A stretch of 64,000 bases of DNA from Tetrapisispora phaffii CBS 4417 (lineage: Eukaryota; Ascomycota; Saccharomycetes; Saccharomycetales; Saccharomycetaceae): contig NC_016534.1 of the NCBI RefSeq assembly GCF_000236905.1, positions 310,001 to 374,000 on the forward strand, read 5' to 3'. Below are positions 63,081 to 64,000 of this stretch, piece by piece; the first letter of the stretch is position 1; each line of letters starts with the position of its first letter. The translations under genes were made by a program, and so were the position numbers. Under the pieces are notes generated by a model. It saw nothing but the letters and a program-made list of their open reading frames with translations, searched no databases and was not told where the DNA came from.

Positions 63081-63157
63081 CCTACTATATATGTTGTTTC
63101 CCCTGGCAGAATCTTCCATCTCGCCTACCTCCCCTCTTCATTTCGTATGAGGCGTGG

Positions 63158-63165
63158 TTACCCGG
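63158..63165 (+). promoter_or_regulatory. Reb1-type site TTACCCGG
   Basis: Exact Reb1 consensus in the ADE12/POP1 divergent promoter. Confidence 0.55.
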
Positions 63166-63425
63166 TAGTAGTGACTCTGTTCACGATCAAGTGTGTGAGC
63201 AGGTGGGTGAGAATATTTGCAAGTTAGCGTGGTCATGAGGGAAGCAGACATCGCATCGTAACTCCTACATATAGGTATGTGTATTGGTAGCTAGTCTATA
63301 TCTGTTTTTCTATTTGGAACGGTCTGTTTTGATATACACTTAACCTTCTTACTATGATTAACGCATATAGTACTGCTATATGCTGTATCGCAGAACCTTT
63401 TTAAATGTTTTTCAGAGAGGTTATT

Positions 63426-63433
63426 TTACCCGG
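63426..63433 (+). promoter_or_regulatory. Reb1-type site TTACCCGG
   Basis: A second exact Reb1 consensus, about 220 bases before the POP1 start. Confidence 0.6.
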
Positions 63434-63650
63434 ATCGTGGGTTTGTTCTACAGGTGAAAAATTGAATTGACATTTGGAGATATAACCTAACCTATAAGTT
63501 TCAATATTGCGATGAGGTCAGTTTAGGTTGTTATAATTAAATTAGTGATTTGATTTATTAGTATGCAATGATTGTATACACACGCTTAATTGTAGTGACT
63601 GTATTCCCGACAAGATAGCTTTGTTTTGTTACGTGTGCACAAGATTGACC

Positions 63651-64000
63651 ATGAGTTCTGCATCCGGTAGTGGTGGAAGAAAGGTATTGAATAAAAATCA
63701 AAAGTTTAAAAGAGACAAGCTCAGAAATGCAAGAAACATTAGGACTCAGGCGGTTTCTTATGACAAAAATAACCATGATCTTTCGAAAGAAGGCGGGAGT
63801 CTGCTGAATGTTAACAATTTTGTCAATACAAGGGCGTTTGAAATCAAGCAGTTGTACAGTTCTATGCATCAATCAAGAAGATCTAATGCAACCAGAGTGT
63901 TTCAAAGTTTGCCAAGAAAATTAAGAAGAAGGACAGCTTCTCATAATATTGCCAGAATACCAAAGAGAATGAGAAATAGAGCCAAAAGAGAAATGAACAA
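63651..64000 (+). CDS. POP1: Pop1, RNase P/MRP subunit, N-terminal part (partial)
   Basis: The frame starts at the ATG at 63651 and runs off the right edge, giving 116 residues of a protein that has 875 in S. cerevisiae. The start MSSASGSGGRKVLNKNQKFK and the basic block FQSLPRKLRRRTASHNIARI with PKRMRNRAKREM are the conserved Pop1 N-terminus. Pop1 is the largest protein of nuclear RNase P and RNase MRP, which mature tRNA and rRNA. It is divergent with ADE12. Confidence 0.96.
   Translation, partial: MSSASGSGGRKVLNKNQKFKRDKLRNARNIRTQAVSYDKNNHDLSKEGGSLLNVNNFVNTRAFEIKQLYSSMHQSRRSNATRVFQSLPRKLRRRTASHNIARIPKRMRNRAKREMN

Larger units (their letters stand above)
62527..63650. other. Divergent region ADE12/POP1
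   Basis: A 1.1 kb region with two Reb1 sites, a hexamer repeat and CA/TA runs near ADE12. No gene or snRNA is recognised. Confidence 0.55.

Noticed and set aside
62527..63650. U1 snRNA gene near POP1/ADE12
   Set aside because: I looked because SNR19 lies in this part of chromosome XIV in S. cerevisiae, but the ATACTTACCT 5' end is absent on both strands.

Overview
This window is nuclear DNA of a budding yeast (Saccharomycetaceae). It is AT-rich, the genes are mostly intron-free, and nearly every gene can be matched by eye to a named Saccharomyces cerevisiae gene. I count about 34 protein-coding genes. One is cut at the left edge (SKO1), one is cut at the right edge (POP1), one carries a frameshift (IES2) and one is a 42-codon gene (OST4). 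I found no tRNA, rRNA, transposon, CRISPR array or centromere.

Gene order interleaves two S. cerevisiae regions that are sister segments of the yeast whole-genome duplication: chromosome XIV left (SKO1, PSD1, MDG1, MRPL22, RPS3, PBR1, IPI3, NPR1, MRPL19, UBP10, KAR1, YNL190W, CHS1, GCR2, SPS19, RRG9, PEX17, IES2, RAP1, ADE12, POP1) and chromosome IV left (SHR3, TIM22, CDC13, FMP45, HBT1, WHI4, SHS1, HO, SSB1, PTP1, OST4, YPD1, PHO13). Strand agrees throughout. Many expected neighbours are absent (FMP41, APC1, NOP13, SRP1, DUG3, GCS1, PSY2 and others) and several gaps exceed 1 kb. My inference is a post-duplication species outside Saccharomyces (for example Vanderwaltozyma, Tetrapisispora, Kazachstania or Naumovozyma) in which this is one of two sister tracks. 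I cannot name the species.

Layout: 1-9.2 kb holds SKO1, PSD1, MDG1, MRPL22, SHR3, RPS3 and PBR1; 9.6-20.6 kb IPI3, NPR1, MRPL19, UBP10, TIM22 and KAR1; 21.5-30.3 kb the repeat cell-wall protein YNL190W, chitin synthase CHS1 and CDC13; 31.3-38.9 kb the FMP45/HBT1 pair, a WHI3/WHI4 RNA-binding protein and septin SHS1; 40.7-50.9 kb a short GCR2-like gene, SPS19, HO, SSB1, PTP1 and OST4; 51.6-57 kb RRG9, PEX17, IES2 and RAP1; 59.2-64 kb YPD1, PHO13, ADE12 and POP1. Themes include mating-type switching (HO), telomere and silencing biology (RAP1, CDC13, UBP10), translation (RPS3, SSB1, MRPL19, MRPL22), membrane traffic of nutrient permeases (SHR3, NPR1), and the cell cortex (FMP45, SHS1, CHS1).

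The most interesting observation is the FMP45-HBT1 locus. The downstream HBT1-like frame has no start codon near its beginning, is preceded by a perfect TACTAAC branch point and a TAG acceptor, and joins in frame to a GTAATG donor that overlaps the FMP45 stop codon. That predicts one gene making a short tetraspan protein when unspliced and a 672-residue fusion when spliced. Others are a PSD1 with a variant self-cleavage motif and no evident mitochondrial presequence, a zipper-only GCR2 homologue, a one-base frameshift at an A6 tract in IES2, a structured element between UBP10 and TIM22, and HO with a 2.3 kb upstream region in which I see no exact SBF or Swi5 consensus.
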